DNA from: Chrysopilus asiliformis
Lineage: Eukaryota; Arthropoda; Insecta; Diptera; Rhagionidae
Length of the DNA: 64,000 bases
Direction of reading: 5' to 3'
Assembly: GCA_964034945.1 (NCBI GenBank)
Contig: OZ035961.1
Location: 87,624,124-87,688,123 of the forward strand
The notes below the pieces were generated by a model. The model was not told the DNA's origin and did no database searches. It saw only the letters and a list, made by a program, of their open reading frames with translations. This document shows, piece after piece, positions 1-10,811 of the stretch. The position numbers and the translations under genes are program-made. Position 1 is the first letter of the stretch. Each line of letters starts with the position of its first letter.

Positions 1-570
1 GGCGAACAGATGGAAGTTTTGTTTCGTTGGAAAATACCATAATATGAAACTCTTATTCGCAACCATTTTCGAGATAATCAGTTTGCAGTAATTTTCATAA
101 AGCCGACTCCATTGTTAGTTCATTTCTGGGTTTTTTTTTCTTTCAGTGGAAAGTTTAAGCTGACGCTTTCCATCAAACAAGAATGGTAGCCACAATCATT
201 TTTTGACAACGTAATAAATGTTTTTCGAACTTTTTGAGCATGGTGTGTATGAAATATTGACACCAAGTTGAGGATTACTATTTTGTATTAAATTTAGGCT
301 GTAAATGATTATTTAATTATTTTAACGCATAAAAGAAGGGATTTTTTTTATTTTAACTTTTGATTGAAATTCATAAAATATTATTCAAAAGTTTGTCGAA
401 AACTTTGCGCTTTTGGGAAAAAATAAATATAACTAAATTTAAAGGAAATAAAATTTTCTGCGTTTTTTACTTGAACTGTTTTTACGTATTTTTAACGATT
501 CTTGAGATATTTGAAAGAAATATCGAGTTGTGGGAGACCGTTAGAGCATCAATTTTCCGTCTTCAGTTAA
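1..570. other. Gene-free AT-rich left edge with satellite-like fragment
   Basis: I see no gene here. The part around 360-480 resembles one unit of the roughly 147-bp repeat at 17730-18780: both carry a GCGCTTTTGGGAAAAA stretch followed by an ACTAAATTTAAAGG stretch. The 84-residue reading at 360-614 is low-complexity AT-rich translation and runs into the neighbouring transposon, so I do not treat it as a gene. Confidence 0.5.
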
Positions 571-899
571 CCCTTTCGCTGACACATGAATTTCAGAAAA
601 TGTTAGCAGAATGACACATGTAATTATTGGGGTTATAAGGCAGATAATTAAATTCAGATTTCAGTTTTGGGTTTGTGGTTTATTGAATACAGTAGAATCC
701 CAATAATTCGTATTTCAAGGGACCAGCAAATTCATACGAATTAGCGGGATATACGAATTATCGGGGTACGAATTATCGGGATTCTACTGTATTTAATTTT
801 TACTAAAAACAAAAAAATGATAATATGTCGGCATATGCCGACGTGTCCCAATTTAAGCCAATCGTAGTGTCGGCTTATGCCGACGTGTCCGCGAAAGGG
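571..899. mobile_element. piggyBac-type MITE flanked by TTAA
   Basis: The element begins CCCTTTCGCTGACAC and ends GTGTCCGCGAAAGGG, which are near-perfect inverted ends. It is flanked by TTAA at 567-570 and 900-903, the target duplication of the piggyBac superfamily. Near the right end are two short palindromes, GTCGGCATATGCCGAC (828-843) and GTCGGCTTATGCCGAC (870-885), possible protein-binding or hairpin sites. It has no coding capacity. A second element is inserted at 690-789. A 32-bp piece identical to 862-893 in reverse complement lies at 2167-2198. The superfamily assignment rests on the TTAA duplication and the termini. Confidence 0.8.
690..789. mobile_element. 100-bp pogo/Tigger-like MITE nested in the TTAA element
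   Basis: The ends are CAGTAGAATCCCAATAATTCG and the inverted CGAATTATCGGGATTCTACTG. They are flanked by TA at 688-689 and 790-791. CAGT-starting termini with a TA target duplication are typical of pogo/Tigger members of Tc1/mariner. The centre contains further copies of the ACGAATTA motif. It interrupts the piggyBac-type MITE at 571-899 and is therefore younger than that insertion. Confidence 0.75.
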
Positions 900-1899
900 T
901 TAATTGATTATGACAATTTTTAAGATATTTAAAAAAAAAAACTTTTGCTCAATATCAACAAAATTTTTCTTCATTTTTGATTGGAATTGTTTGTGCTTTG
1001 TTTTTGTAAATTTTTAAATGTTTCAATTATTTTCAACGACAAAGAAATGATTTTAATAGAGCCGCAATTGCTTTTTTCGTACCAAAAATTATATTGACGA
1101 AATTCTAACACAATTTGGATTAGAATTTAATACATGGGAATTATTGAAAATATTTTAATATTTTTTGCGCTGACAATTTTTTTTAAAATTTATTACAACA
1201 AAAACTTTCCCCTCAATTGAGGTTTCGTATCAATTTGAGAAGGTTATAATGCATCGCAATATCTAGGTTTTTCTTTTTACAAACTTTTATTTAGTTTCAC
1301 TTGAATATACATATGTAGGGTCAAATCTTGTAATATAATTTTTACCCACTTCCATTCATTCGCGCACGCACGTAACTTCGATGAAAACACAGTCTTTTTA
1401 CTACTTCGTCCTTGTAAGGACAACTGAAAGTCCTGTAAGCATAAAGGAGAATCTTCATTACTATGACTTCTGTAACTGCAAAAAAATGCAGAAAACTAGA
1501 GCAAGATAGACTTATATAGATCTAAATAGGAATGACTGAATACAAGTATAAACGCTTTCCCTTCCAGTTTAACAACTTTATAGGAATCATATCAAACCTT
1601 ATGCTCTGAAAATAAGGTTCAAATTAGCATAGAAATAAAGCTATACAGCTGCATGTGTGTGTTTGAACTACATGAAAAATGACAGCTACGCTATAATAGC
1701 ACTTTGTATGTGTCTGTGCTCACTATTCACTTACAGGGACAATGTGTGATTGTAGTAGAAATCGCTATAAAAAAGTTCAAGTCCGTCAACTGCAACCATA
1801 AAATCGCCATAAAAAAGAGGGGAAATTATTTTTGATTCTTATCTCCCTTTCTCGCCAAGGTATCTTCACATAAATGTGTCTCTATTTTTTTGCAGTTAG

Positions 1900-2080
1900 G
1901 AAAAGTCATGGTAATGGAGGGCCAACTTAACGTGATTATACTTTTCCTCAAATTCCTAGAAAAAATCTCGTCTGGGGATTTTTGGGGTCGCTGGATCCGA
2001 TCCTGGAGTAAAAAGTTTGTAAGGATATATAAGATATGTTCGAAGATTAAAAAATATAAAATAAAAAACAATTTAACAAG
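1900..2080 (-). repeat. Inverse diverged copy of the repeat at 41080-41235
   Basis: Read on the reverse strand, this segment parallels 41080-41235. Both contain the AACGTGATTAT stretch, a TTTTTGGGGTCGCTG stretch, GTAAGGATATAT and TTCGAAGA in the same order. The neighbouring 1395-1440 (TACTTCGTCCTTGTAAGGAC) matches the reverse complement of 41366-41386, so a larger broken copy probably spans about 1385-2080. The overlapping 81-residue readings on both strands are products of this repeat and not genes. Confidence 0.6.
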
Positions 2081-2166
2081 CTTTGATTCAAAGAAATGTG
2101 TGAAAAAAAGTGTTGTATCAAAAATAGAAGCGTGAAAAATAAAACCTATGATGCTTTTATCTTTAT

Positions 2167-2198
2167 CGCGGACACGTCGGCATAAGCCGACACTACGA
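2167..2198 (-). repeat. Solo terminal fragment of the 571-899 MITE family
   Basis: These 32 bases are the exact reverse complement of 862-893 and include the GTCGGCATAAGCCGAC palindrome and the CGCGGACAC subterminal stretch. No partner terminus or TTAA pair is visible, so this is a truncated copy. Confidence 0.7.
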
Positions 2199-2199
2199 A

Positions 2200-4620
2200 T
2201 TTTATCTTCCTAACAAAACCCTCAAAAACTTATCTTTTCCTTTTTGAATACATTTTCCAAATAGATGCTTATTTTCAAAAAAAAAAATTTTTTTTTCGTG
2301 TGTCTAAAAATCATTTTAGCACTTTCTACTTTCAATTCATTTGAGAAATATCTCTGCACCAAAATGAATCTTGACGATAAAAATCTTAATTACATATTAT
2401 TTGTATTTATCAAAATGGATAAAAAAATCATCATCCAATGTTGTAAGGGACGCCATCATTTTTCCAATTTTTTTAAAGTTAATGCCATACGGGATTTTTT
2501 AGGGTGTAAGAGTAAAAGCTGCTTACTGTAACCACTTTTTTCTTAACACCGTAAACCAACTTCTCATCTTCAATTACACAAGTCAATGTCGAGAAGCTTT
2601 TTTCATCAATTTCCCTGTGGTATTCATATCGCAACTTCCTCGTTTCTGGCGACACTGTATTTGACTAGTCAAGTAAACAAAGATTATATTATGATAGGGT
2701 TGATATTATTCAACAAAATAAACAAAAAAACCCATACATAACCACATAATCGTTTACACCGATGGAAAATCCTCCAAAGTAACTTTTCAAAGTTAAAACC
2801 TCTACACGGTTTACTTGGGTATACGTTGAGTATAACCGTTGCGATGAAGCACGTGCGTTTGAACTTGACGCCTTAAGATGTCTAAGAAAATCAACAAAAC
2901 GCCCTTCACTTCACCCCCACCACCTGTTCATCTTTTACTAGACAACCGAACTGAGTGTGTTCTTCACCATCGGTTTTTTTTCAAATACTCATACCTCTCG
3001 ATGCCATTCCCCTTGTCGTGGGGTTAGCGGGGCTCATGGCGTAAATTGTATCAAATTTAAGTCTTCATAGTCTTCTTGGGGGTGAGTTTCTTGCCTAGTC
3101 CTTTAAGGTTGGCAATGATGAGGCGTAGCTCCTTGGCGGGGATCCCGTTAGAATTGGATATTATGAAGTTAAAGGTTGGCAGGGTCAGTTTATTATTCAC
3201 TATTAAAGATTATTTATAACGCCTGTAATCGCTTTTCGATGATATTTTTTCCACTTAGCTATAGACTACATGGTGGAAAAGGTGGGAGGATGTTTGGTTT
3301 GTATTTCGTGTTCGATTACATTTGGGTATTAGCTCGACTACCACTTTTCCTATCGTGCGATCCAGTGGTCTACCGCAATTGTTTACTTCTTGGTCTCGGC
3401 AGCAATACTATTCAATATCGGTTAAAAAGTAACTTTAGTATTCATTCGATAAACGCCAATGTTGCGCGTAGCTTGGGACACGTTTAAAACAAATTTTTCT
3501 TCTATTACTCTTTCTTAGGAATTTTGAATATCAAGTATCTATACGGTAAAATTTAAACGAATTTTTCAAGGATATTTGGTTAATTTTTTTCCGTGTGGAA
3601 TATGGTAATGACATTTTTTTATTTAAATAAAAGACATGACTTAAAATTTCCGGTTGACTTTCGTTAAACAGTCGGTAGTGATAGTGATTTTTAAAAATAT
3701 AAATAAATGTGCAGTGTAAAATAATTATTAATACGCTACAATTATCAAAAGCTTTATTATGGAATAACTACCAAATATTGGGTGATCTTCACTTGTTACA
3801 GACACGTGTATTTTCGAACAGAATAAACCAAGTTAAATCTCTATAAATAAATCACTTGATGTCAAGATACGAATCCCTTATAAAATCCATAATGGTGACT
3901 CTTAATATAAGTTTAATATTTCATTTTCATGGAATGTTTTCATTCACCTCGTTTTCAAATAAAAATCATTGTCGATTGTTGATTTTTAAACATTCGTAGT
4001 CGTTCTGTGATGTACCATTATTCGTCAGTCAATCATGTCATTCCCAAAAGCTCAATTTATTGAATTTAATCCTTGGTTGATTTGAATTCATGCCAGTCAT
4101 ATTCACTGCAAATACCATAACAGGATTAAAATATTGTTTTAAAATTCCTGACATTTTGATAATGATATTTTCATGTACATAGCTTCACAAAACTATATTT
4201 AATTTGTGGGAGATTAAATTGTTGAACATCGTACACAATGTACATATCATGCATATTTACATACATGGAATTAAAATTGTTTCACTTGTTTCAATAACTT
4301 TAGATATCACATTTGAAAATAATTTAAATTTTGTGATTTGTTTGTTGTGCAATAGTAAGATGAATAATTAAAATATGCAAATTAGTTTCAATTTTTTATA
4401 ATTAACATTTGTAGGCTTTCTCATTGTCAAAATTTTTTACAAATTTTGATATGCAGGACTAGTGTTGAGATTCGCCTTTAAAATAGGATCATATTTTTAA
4501 TAGTTAATATTTTCATTGAAAAATATTAATGTCGAATAAGTTTTAGTTAAAAAATATTTGAGGAATTTTAAATAATATAAGTATTGAAATACCCAATAGG
4601 TGTTATGAGTTTTCGAAAAA
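2200..4620. other. Gene-free interval
   Basis: No gene is supported. The longest reading is 103 residues at 3176-3487 on the + strand, without a recognisable domain. On the - strand at about 3066-3176 a short reading contains SNSNGI, distantly reminiscent of the start of a LINE endonuclease domain, but it is too weak to call. The remainder is AT-rich and unstructured to my eye. Confidence 0.4.
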
Positions 4621-4626
4621 AAAACC

Positions 4627-5011
4627 ATGGCGCGTATTCATAGTCGTTTTTCAACACAGTTTTTGTTTAGTTTGAGTTAAAACTGACAGTTTTCTATGGT
4701 TTTCTGTCCGTTTAAACTCTCATTAACACTAGATTGCCCAAGGAAGTCAAGCAGTCAAAATGACTCCTTTTGGCAATATAGGTATAACACATATATATAT
4801 ACCGGAAATGAAGGAGGGGGGAGGTAACTACAATATTATTAATAAACGCATTTATATGTTGTACAAAAAGTCACAAAATTCTACCAAATTGTGTCATTAT
4901 ATACTTAATTGTTTTTCTGATTGAAATTAAAAAGCAGTCAAAATGACTTGCTTGGGCAATCTAGTGTTAAACAAAAACTGTTTTTAAAAACTACCATGAA
5001 TACGTCACCAT
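4627..5011. mobile_element. MITE with about 40-bp inverted ends, interrupted by another element
   Basis: The left end (ATGGCGCGTATTCATAGTCG, continuing to ACAGTTTTTGTTTA) is repeated in inverted orientation at the right end (AACAAAAACTGTTT to ATGAATACGTCACCAT) with several mismatches. The centre is occupied by the TTAA-flanked element 4727-4966, so the original element was only about 140 bp. No coding capacity. I cannot assign a superfamily. Confidence 0.6.
4727..4966. mobile_element. piggyBac-type MITE (240 bp) flanked by TTAA
   Basis: It starts CACTAGATTGCCCAAG and ends CTTGGGCAATCTAGTG, a perfect 16-bp inverted repeat. Flanking TTAA lies at 4723-4726 and 4967-4970. Both subterminal regions carry AGTCAAAATGACT, a palindrome-like motif. 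No ORF. It is inserted in the MITE at 4627-5011 and is the younger insertion. Confidence 0.85.
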
Positions 5012-5246
5012 ATTTTTATTATCTTCTGCTTTCCCCACAGGTATTTGCTTATTTTTAAGTAAAATATAATAAATTTCTATGTTGAATTAAACCATTATGT
5101 TTATAAAATGAAGACACTCATGTCTATTTCTTAAGCAAGTATTTTATTGAAAAAGTATTTCATTAAAAAATATCAGTTGTATTTCGGTAAAACTTTTCTA
5201 CAAAAAAAATTTCAAGTCGCTAGCTCAACGCGTTCTTGAGTTATTA

Positions 5247-5884
5247 TCACCATACTAATATATAAAAATGAGTTGGTGTATGTCTGTCTGTCTGTTCCTA
5301 TTTCACGCAAAAACGGCTGAACCGATTGACTTGAAATTTGGCATGAGTGTCTGCGGTAGTTCTGGTTCCAACATAGATATACGGAAAAGTAGCGGGAGGG
5401 GTGGGGCGAGTAAGGGGAGGAGGTAAAGTGATTTCGAAACTTAGTTTTTGCGCTATGTTACTCTTTCGCGGGGAAACTACTGAACCGATTGTCCTGAAAT
5501 TTGACATAGATATTCGTCGGGGGTCCAGCCCCAACATAGACCCATTAAAAAGTAGCCCGAGAGGTGAGGGGAGTAAGGGGAGGGGGTAAAGTGATCTCGA
5601 AACTTAGCTCTTCCTCTATGTTACTGTTTCGCGGGAAACTACTGAACCGATTGGCTTGAAATTCCGCATAGATGTTCGTCGGGGGTCCAGCCCCAACATA
5701 GACCCATTAAAAAGTAGCCCGAGAGGTGGGGGAGGGGGTAAAGTGATATCGAAACTTAGCTCTTCCTCTCTGTTACCCTTTCGCGGGGAAACTACCGAGC
5801 CGATTGGCCTGAAGTTTAGCTTCAACATAGACCATAAAAAAAATTGAAAAAACTTAACCCGGCAACGACGGGTATGCAAGCTAG
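5247..5884 (+). mobile_element. Non-autonomous Helitron with internal tandem repeats
   Basis: The left end is TCACCATACTAATATATAAA after an A, followed by a TGTC array. The right end has a hairpin (ACCCG, 7-nt loop, CGGGT; 5857-5873), 7 nt, then CTAG, with host T at 5885. TC start, subterminal hairpin, CTRR end and A/T insertion are Helitron hallmarks. Inside are several repeats with an ACCGATTG..TGAAATT core, a GGGGGTCCAGCCCCAACATA stretch and TTTCGCGGG. The small ORFs here on both strands are translations of these repeats. No Rep/helicase sequence is present, so it is non-autonomous. Confidence 0.8.
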
Positions 5885-5909
5885 TTTAAGATAAATACTA
5901 CGGAAATGA

Positions 5910-5980
5910 ATCCTCATCATTTCGTATTGATCAAAAAGTTTATATCTGCCGCCATGCTCGAGTCTGTCACTATCATGAGG
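5910..5980 (-). repeat. Fragment of repeat family Y
   Basis: ATTTCGTATTGATCAAAAAGTTTATATCT is followed by a degenerate segment. Its reverse complement parallels the TAGAAACTTTCTGATCAGTACG block at about 39635-39660 and the copies near 25330 and 34505. It starts just after the Helitron end. Confidence 0.5.
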
Positions 5981-6185
5981 ACAATAGTTTCCTTCTAACG
6001 CTACGCAGAGAAAAGTAAAAACAATAATTTTCTTATATACTGTTCTGGCAGACCGATTTCAATTAAAAAATGTATGCAAAATAAACCTAGAAAATCGTGA
6101 TTTTCACTTGAGTCTACTTTGGTCTCAAATAATCGAATCGACATCAACAAAAATAAAAGTCACTTGAAATAAATTTCCACATTTA

Positions 6186-6312
6186 GGCCCGTTTGCGCGT
6201 ATTATTCTTAAAAAATTAAGTTGTGGTTAGCCTACTTAAACCGTAGAAATTCTTCGACTTAATTTTTTTAAGTTGTACATAAGTTGCTAAGTTTTGTTGG
6301 TGCAAACGGCAC
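6186..6312. mobile_element. 127-bp MITE, TTA target duplication (Harbinger-like)
   Basis: Ends are GGCCCGTTTGCGC and, inverted, GTGCAAACGGCAC. TTA flanks both sides (6183-6185 and 6313-6315). A TTCTTAAAAAATT stretch inside is shared with the 62-bp element at 23837. A 3-bp TWA duplication is characteristic of PIF/Harbinger; the superfamily call is inference. Confidence 0.6.
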
Positions 6313-6315
6313 TTA

Positions 6316-7731
6316 GTAATCAGGTAGAGAACCTACTGAAACTCAACGGGTCATTTAAAAAAGAGCACAAAAGTTTTCTAAATTTTTAAGGACAATCATT
6401 TTTCTTGTTAAAACATAGATTTGAGTTTTTCTAGAACGAATACAAAATACTTTATCCTGGCAACAGTGGGTCCACATTCTGGTATCTGTACAAACAATTG
6501 TTTTTTTTCAAATTTTGTAAAAAAAAAACTCAAAAAAAAAATTTTTATCGGATTTTTTTTCCTTTAACGATTATAAAATTATAATCCTGTTTAATTGTAT
6601 GTTTTTTTTATATTTTCAAAATTAAAAAAGGTTGCAGCTCATTGCTACAGCAAGCACGACTGTTATTTTTCAAGAACAGTCAATATTGCCAACCAGCCTT
6701 TGGAAATTCAGGGAAATACGCCATAAAATCACAAAGCAATTTAAAAGACATTGAAATTGAAATTATGTCAATCGCATTTAATGAATTGAGCAATAAATAA
6801 GTAAATTTAAGATAAAATACCCACTAAACAAATATAATTTACTATAGTAGGTATTCTATAGAAAAACAATTGAAATGCTGAAAAGCTGATTTTATCGAAA
6901 TCGCTTTATGTCAACTCTTCTAAAGGCCATAAAACTAAATCACCGCAGCAGTAACAGCATTGGATGTCACAGCAACAGTTTCAATGTTCGGGAAGCTTAA
7001 TCTTTTGGTCACGTAGAATCTGATAAAACCCTTTTGAAAGCTCTCAAGAAAGGTATGCCATTTATATGACTATTGCCCGATAGAGACTTTTCCATAATGG
7101 GCTAAAATTTTACCTTTTAGCATAGAATGAGACCTACTAAAGCCAGATAATAAAATGAAAATATCTCTAGAGAATTTTATTATATTTAGTTTCAAAGTTA
7201 ATAACACCAAAATCAACAACATTAGGGGATTTTATTATTATCGCAAAATAAAATATAGAAATGCTAATGTTAGTTGGTTATATTCCCACCATGCGTTGAA
7301 TTGAATTTAATGGCTAAATTATTATTATTTAATTTAAACGTTTAATATTTTATGTCAACGACAGTGTGGTTTTATTTTCCTCCCATACGTTACATAAAAT
7401 AAAATTTAATACACATTTTGAATCAATTTTATCTAAACTTTTTACATAAAGTTCTGTATAACGAATAAAACCATTTATGTTTTGTACTTTGCAAGTTATA
7501 ATGGATATTTAATATTTCATTTTTTTTTAAAAAACGGTCGTAGTTAGATGCATATGGCCAATATTTTCCTTTAAATTTTTTTTTAAATTTTGTTTGGGAA
7601 ACAAAATTTTGGTGGACCAGTTTTCCGAATTTTAACCACTGACTACACCGTTTTGTAAGTTCTTTAGATAACCAAAATGATCGTAACTTCAAGAATTTTT
7701 TTTTAGGAAATGAGAAATTTGAAGACTTTTC
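6316..7731. other. Gene-free interval
   Basis: AT-rich with poly-A/T runs near 6500-6560. I see no ORF, RNA gene or clear inverted repeat. The 87-residue - strand reading at 7429-7692 is Lys/Phe/Asn-rich, as expected of AT-rich chance ORFs. Confidence 0.4.
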
Positions 7732-7734
7732 TAA

Positions 7735-7921
7735 TGCTGCGTTTACACGAATGACAAATTTGTCATTTTTTTGTCATAAATTGTCATTATCGTGTAAATA
7801 GTATCATTTTTGTCATTATTTCTGTCAGAAAAATGACAATCTCTCATAAAAGAATGAACTTGTCCATTTTTTATGATAGATTGTCATTATCTGTCATTCG
7901 TGTTGTCATTATCTGTCAGCA
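7735..7921. mobile_element. MITE unit U0, first of the array, TAA-flanked
   Basis: It starts TGCTGCGTTTACACGAATGA and ends TGTCAGCA. TAA is present at 7732-7734 and 7922-7924. It matches the solo copy at 37832-38011 along its length, except that its right end has a duplicated TGTCATTATCTGTCA in place of the GTAAACCC terminus. Many TGTCAT/ATGACA words recur inside. Confidence 0.75.
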
Positions 7922-7924
7922 TAA

Positions 7925-8656
7925 TGCTACATTTACACGAATGACAAATTTGTCATTTTTTTCTTGTCATTATGTTAATTCCCGTGTAAATGGCATAATT
8001 TTTGTAATTTTTTCTGTCAGAAAATGTCAATCTCTCATAAAAGAATGAACTTGTCCCTTCTTTTATGCCAGATTGTCATTCGTGCAAACGCAATATTATG
8101 CTACATTTACACGAATGACAAATTTGTCTTTTTTTTCTTGTCATTATGTTAATTCCCGTGTAAATGGCATAATTTTTGTAATTTTTTCTGTCAGAAAATG
8201 TCAATCTCTCATAAAAGAATGAACTTGTCCATTCTTTTATGCCAGATTGTCATTCGTGCAAACGCAATATTATGCTACATTTACACGAATGACAAATTTG
8301 TCATTTTTTTCTTGTCATTATGTTAATTCCCGTGTAAATGGCATAATTTTTGTAATTTTTTCTGTCAGAAAATGTCAATCTCTCATAAAAGAATGAACTT
8401 GTCCATTCTTTTATGCCAGATTGTCATTCGTACAAACGCAATATTAGTTATGACAACTTTAGTATTCAACTTTTGTCATAACTAATATTGCGTTTGCACG
8501 AATGACAATCTCGCATAAAAGAATGGACAAGTTCATTCTTTTATGAGAGATTGACATTTTCTGACAGAAAAAATTACAAAAATTATGCCATTTACACGGG
8601 AATTAACATAACGACAAGAAAAAAATGACAAATTTGTCATTCGTGTAAATGTAGCA
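7925..8656. repeat. Tandem then inverted MITE array forming a long palindrome
   Basis: Three direct copies of a 171-bp unit begin TGCTACATTTACACGAATGA at 7925, 8099 and 8273. The period is exactly 174 bp: the 171-bp unit plus a 3-bp TTA/TAA junction. The third copy (8273-8443) is followed by a 42-bp spacer, itself a small hairpin (GTTATGACAA..TTGTCATAAC), and an inverted 171-bp copy (8486-8656) ending before TAA. The last two copies form a palindrome of about 384 bp. No coding capacity; the 71-residue reading across it is a repeat artefact. Confidence 0.85.
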
Positions 8657-8659
8657 TAA

Positions 8660-9340
8660 GAATCGATCTTTTGGGGACTTTAAAATTTTGATTACTCATT
8701 CCTCTATGCTTTCTTCAAAAATGTATAACAATGATTTGCAGAATTATGTAGAATCACAAAAATTCTATAAGTAAAATATATTTGAAATGTCAATTTACAC
8801 ATTATTCCATAAATCTAATTTTTCTAAACTTTGAGTTTGGTCATGGAATTCTCTAAAATATCTGAAAATAATCATTTGTCTTCCCTAAAAATCCCTTGTC
8901 CTTTTTGGTATTTGTAGCTTCACATTCTGTTTTCTCGCAAAATTTTTCGCGATAAATATTCTTTTTAACAGCACAAAAATATAAAATATATTCCTTTAAA
9001 CGAACTTCTAGTTAGGTAATATCAGAGAATGTGTCATCTAACGTTTTTATTCATGCCAAAAGGTTGTGATTTATTTGTTTTGGCAGCATTTACATAAAAG
9101 TGCATTTCCTTCAAATTAGGTAATGATTTATAAATCATACCCGATTTCAAAGTCACAAAAAAATTGAAATTTCCAACGATGTAATTTCGACGTAAAGTGA
9201 ATCCGCCGATAGAGCTACGTGAGCAAAATCTCGATGAATTGAATTTTGCATATAAATTAATTGGGGTAAAAAACTCTAATTGCCCAACATGTCTTCACTA
9301 AAATTTCCCCCATATATTGATTAATGAGGGGCCAATCATC
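8660..9340. other. Gene-free interval
   Basis: AT-rich sequence with no supported gene, repeat or inverted structure. Confidence 0.4.
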
Positions 9341-9341
9341 A

Positions 9342-9816
9342 AATACTCTATATGAAGACACACGCAATTTTTATTAAAAAAATTCATTTATGTAGGAGGG
9401 GAGAGGGAGTGGTTTCTTTGGATTTTGATGAATAGTTTATGTAAAATCATATTCTAAGTACATTTTCTCATATAAATTTACGATGCAAAGTAGGAGTATT
9501 TCAACTGGAATTTGATGTGTGGATGAGTTATATAAAATCATATTTCAAATACATTTTACCTTAAAGATTATTTTATTTTTCAATACTACTCAATGTTTTC
9601 GAGAAAATTGTAAAAAACAATTTCTTTTGTGTGGGTAAGGGGGGAAGGAATGGTACGATTTTGCCCGTTCAAGATGGACAGACATGCGGAAATCAAAATC
9701 TTTTCCCATCCCAAACATCCTGGGATAGTTTAGTTTTGTATCCGACGACTCGGTTGATGTATTACAAACGGTGAACTCAATCTAACATACTTCTATATGA
9801 TTCTCATATAAAGTAT
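9342..9816 (+). repeat. Repeat family X, copy 1
   Basis: It opens with AATACTCTATATG and closes with an imperfect inverted CATATAAAGTAT. Inside are GATTTTGATGAATAG..TATGTAAAATCATATTCTAA stretches, a GTATGGGGGAGG-like purine stretch, and a TTTTGCCCGTTCAAG block before a short GACA tract. The same order appears in the longer copy at 25966-26626. No ORF. Confidence 0.6.
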
Positions 9817-10608
9817 AAAAATTGTATAGTAGCACCTCAACACAAAAACAAACAAAAAAAAACCCTTCAACAGGCAAGCAATATGAAAACCCATAAAAGA
9901 TACTTGAAACCTCGCAGTGATGAATCGGCGGTTGAATTGAATTAAAAAATATTCTCCATTTTACATGTTTTATGTGTTTTTTTTAAATTTTTATTTTATT
10001 TATTCGTGTATAAAAAGTGCAATAATATTACTACAAATCGATTTCGATGGTTTTCCATTGACTTAACGAATGATTTTCCTCGTTGACTTTTATTCGAGTC
10101 GTTTGTTTTATTTAAATGTATTTTTATTTCCATTTATTGACACTGTTAGGCGGTTACGTGACCAAAATTTAAAAGTTTCAATTGTAAGGCAAAAACTGCC
10201 ACACCGATCAGGTATATTTACACGGAAAATTGTAGTCTGTATGTAGATATTTGACCACAGCACATTAACCGTCACCATTGGCAATGAGAATTTAAGTCGT
10301 CAGAGACGCCTCGTGCTTTAAATATGGCTGAAGACAAACGGGCAATAAAATTGTATAAAATAAGATACCAACTGTTATTAATGACAGTTAAAAGAGACTC
10401 AAGTAATTAACAAATTGATTTCAATTATTTTCCCCACTCATTTCCATTTTCTTAAATTTAATCGACAGCAGGAGAATTGAGTAAGTCTGGAGAATTAATA
10501 CCTTGGCCTTGGACTTTGCGTATTCTATGGTTTTCAATTTTGTATTCGAAGAAATATATGAAAAAGATTGTTATTATTAGAGTTTATAGTAAATATAGCG
10601 AAGTTTAA

Positions 10609-10804
10609 CACGTTGACTGCCAGATCAATTTTACAAAAATGTAAGGGAGATGCCAATACTTGTAGACGTATGTATGTATGAATGTATGTATGTATGCATG
10701 TAGATTGTAGACCCAGCTATGGAAAATGATAGCATTGGCCGCTCATGAATCATAGTGCCAATTTTCACTGGCTATCAAAAATGATAGCCATGGCAGTCAA
10801 TGTG
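10609..10804. mobile_element. piggyBac-type MITE (196 bp) flanked by TTAA
   Basis: Ends are CACGTTGACTGCCA and TGGCAGTCAATGTG, a 14-bp inverted repeat with one mismatch. TTAA lies at 10605-10608 and 10805-10808. The interior has a TATG microsatellite (about 10670-10700) and paired ATGATAGC words. No ORF. It is a third TTAA family, distinct in sequence from those at 571 and 4727. Confidence 0.8.
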
Positions 10805-10811
10805 TTAAAGT

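Noticed and set aside
3066..3176. Minus-strand reading with SNSNGIPAKELRLI, faintly like the start of a LINE endonuclease
   Set aside because: The key Trp-Asn-Ala pattern is missing and no further LINE domain follows, so the likeness is too weak.
3176..3487. 103-residue ORF
   Set aside because: No domain, no initiation context or splice evidence, length within chance expectation for AT-rich DNA.
7833..8048. 71-residue ORF in the MITE array
   Set aside because: Spans the junction of two MITE units and is composed of the repeat.
7735..8656. Possible CRISPR-like array because of regular 174-bp spacing
   Set aside because: Units have TIR-like ends and TTA/TAA junctions, with no unique spacers between short repeats, and the host is a eukaryote.
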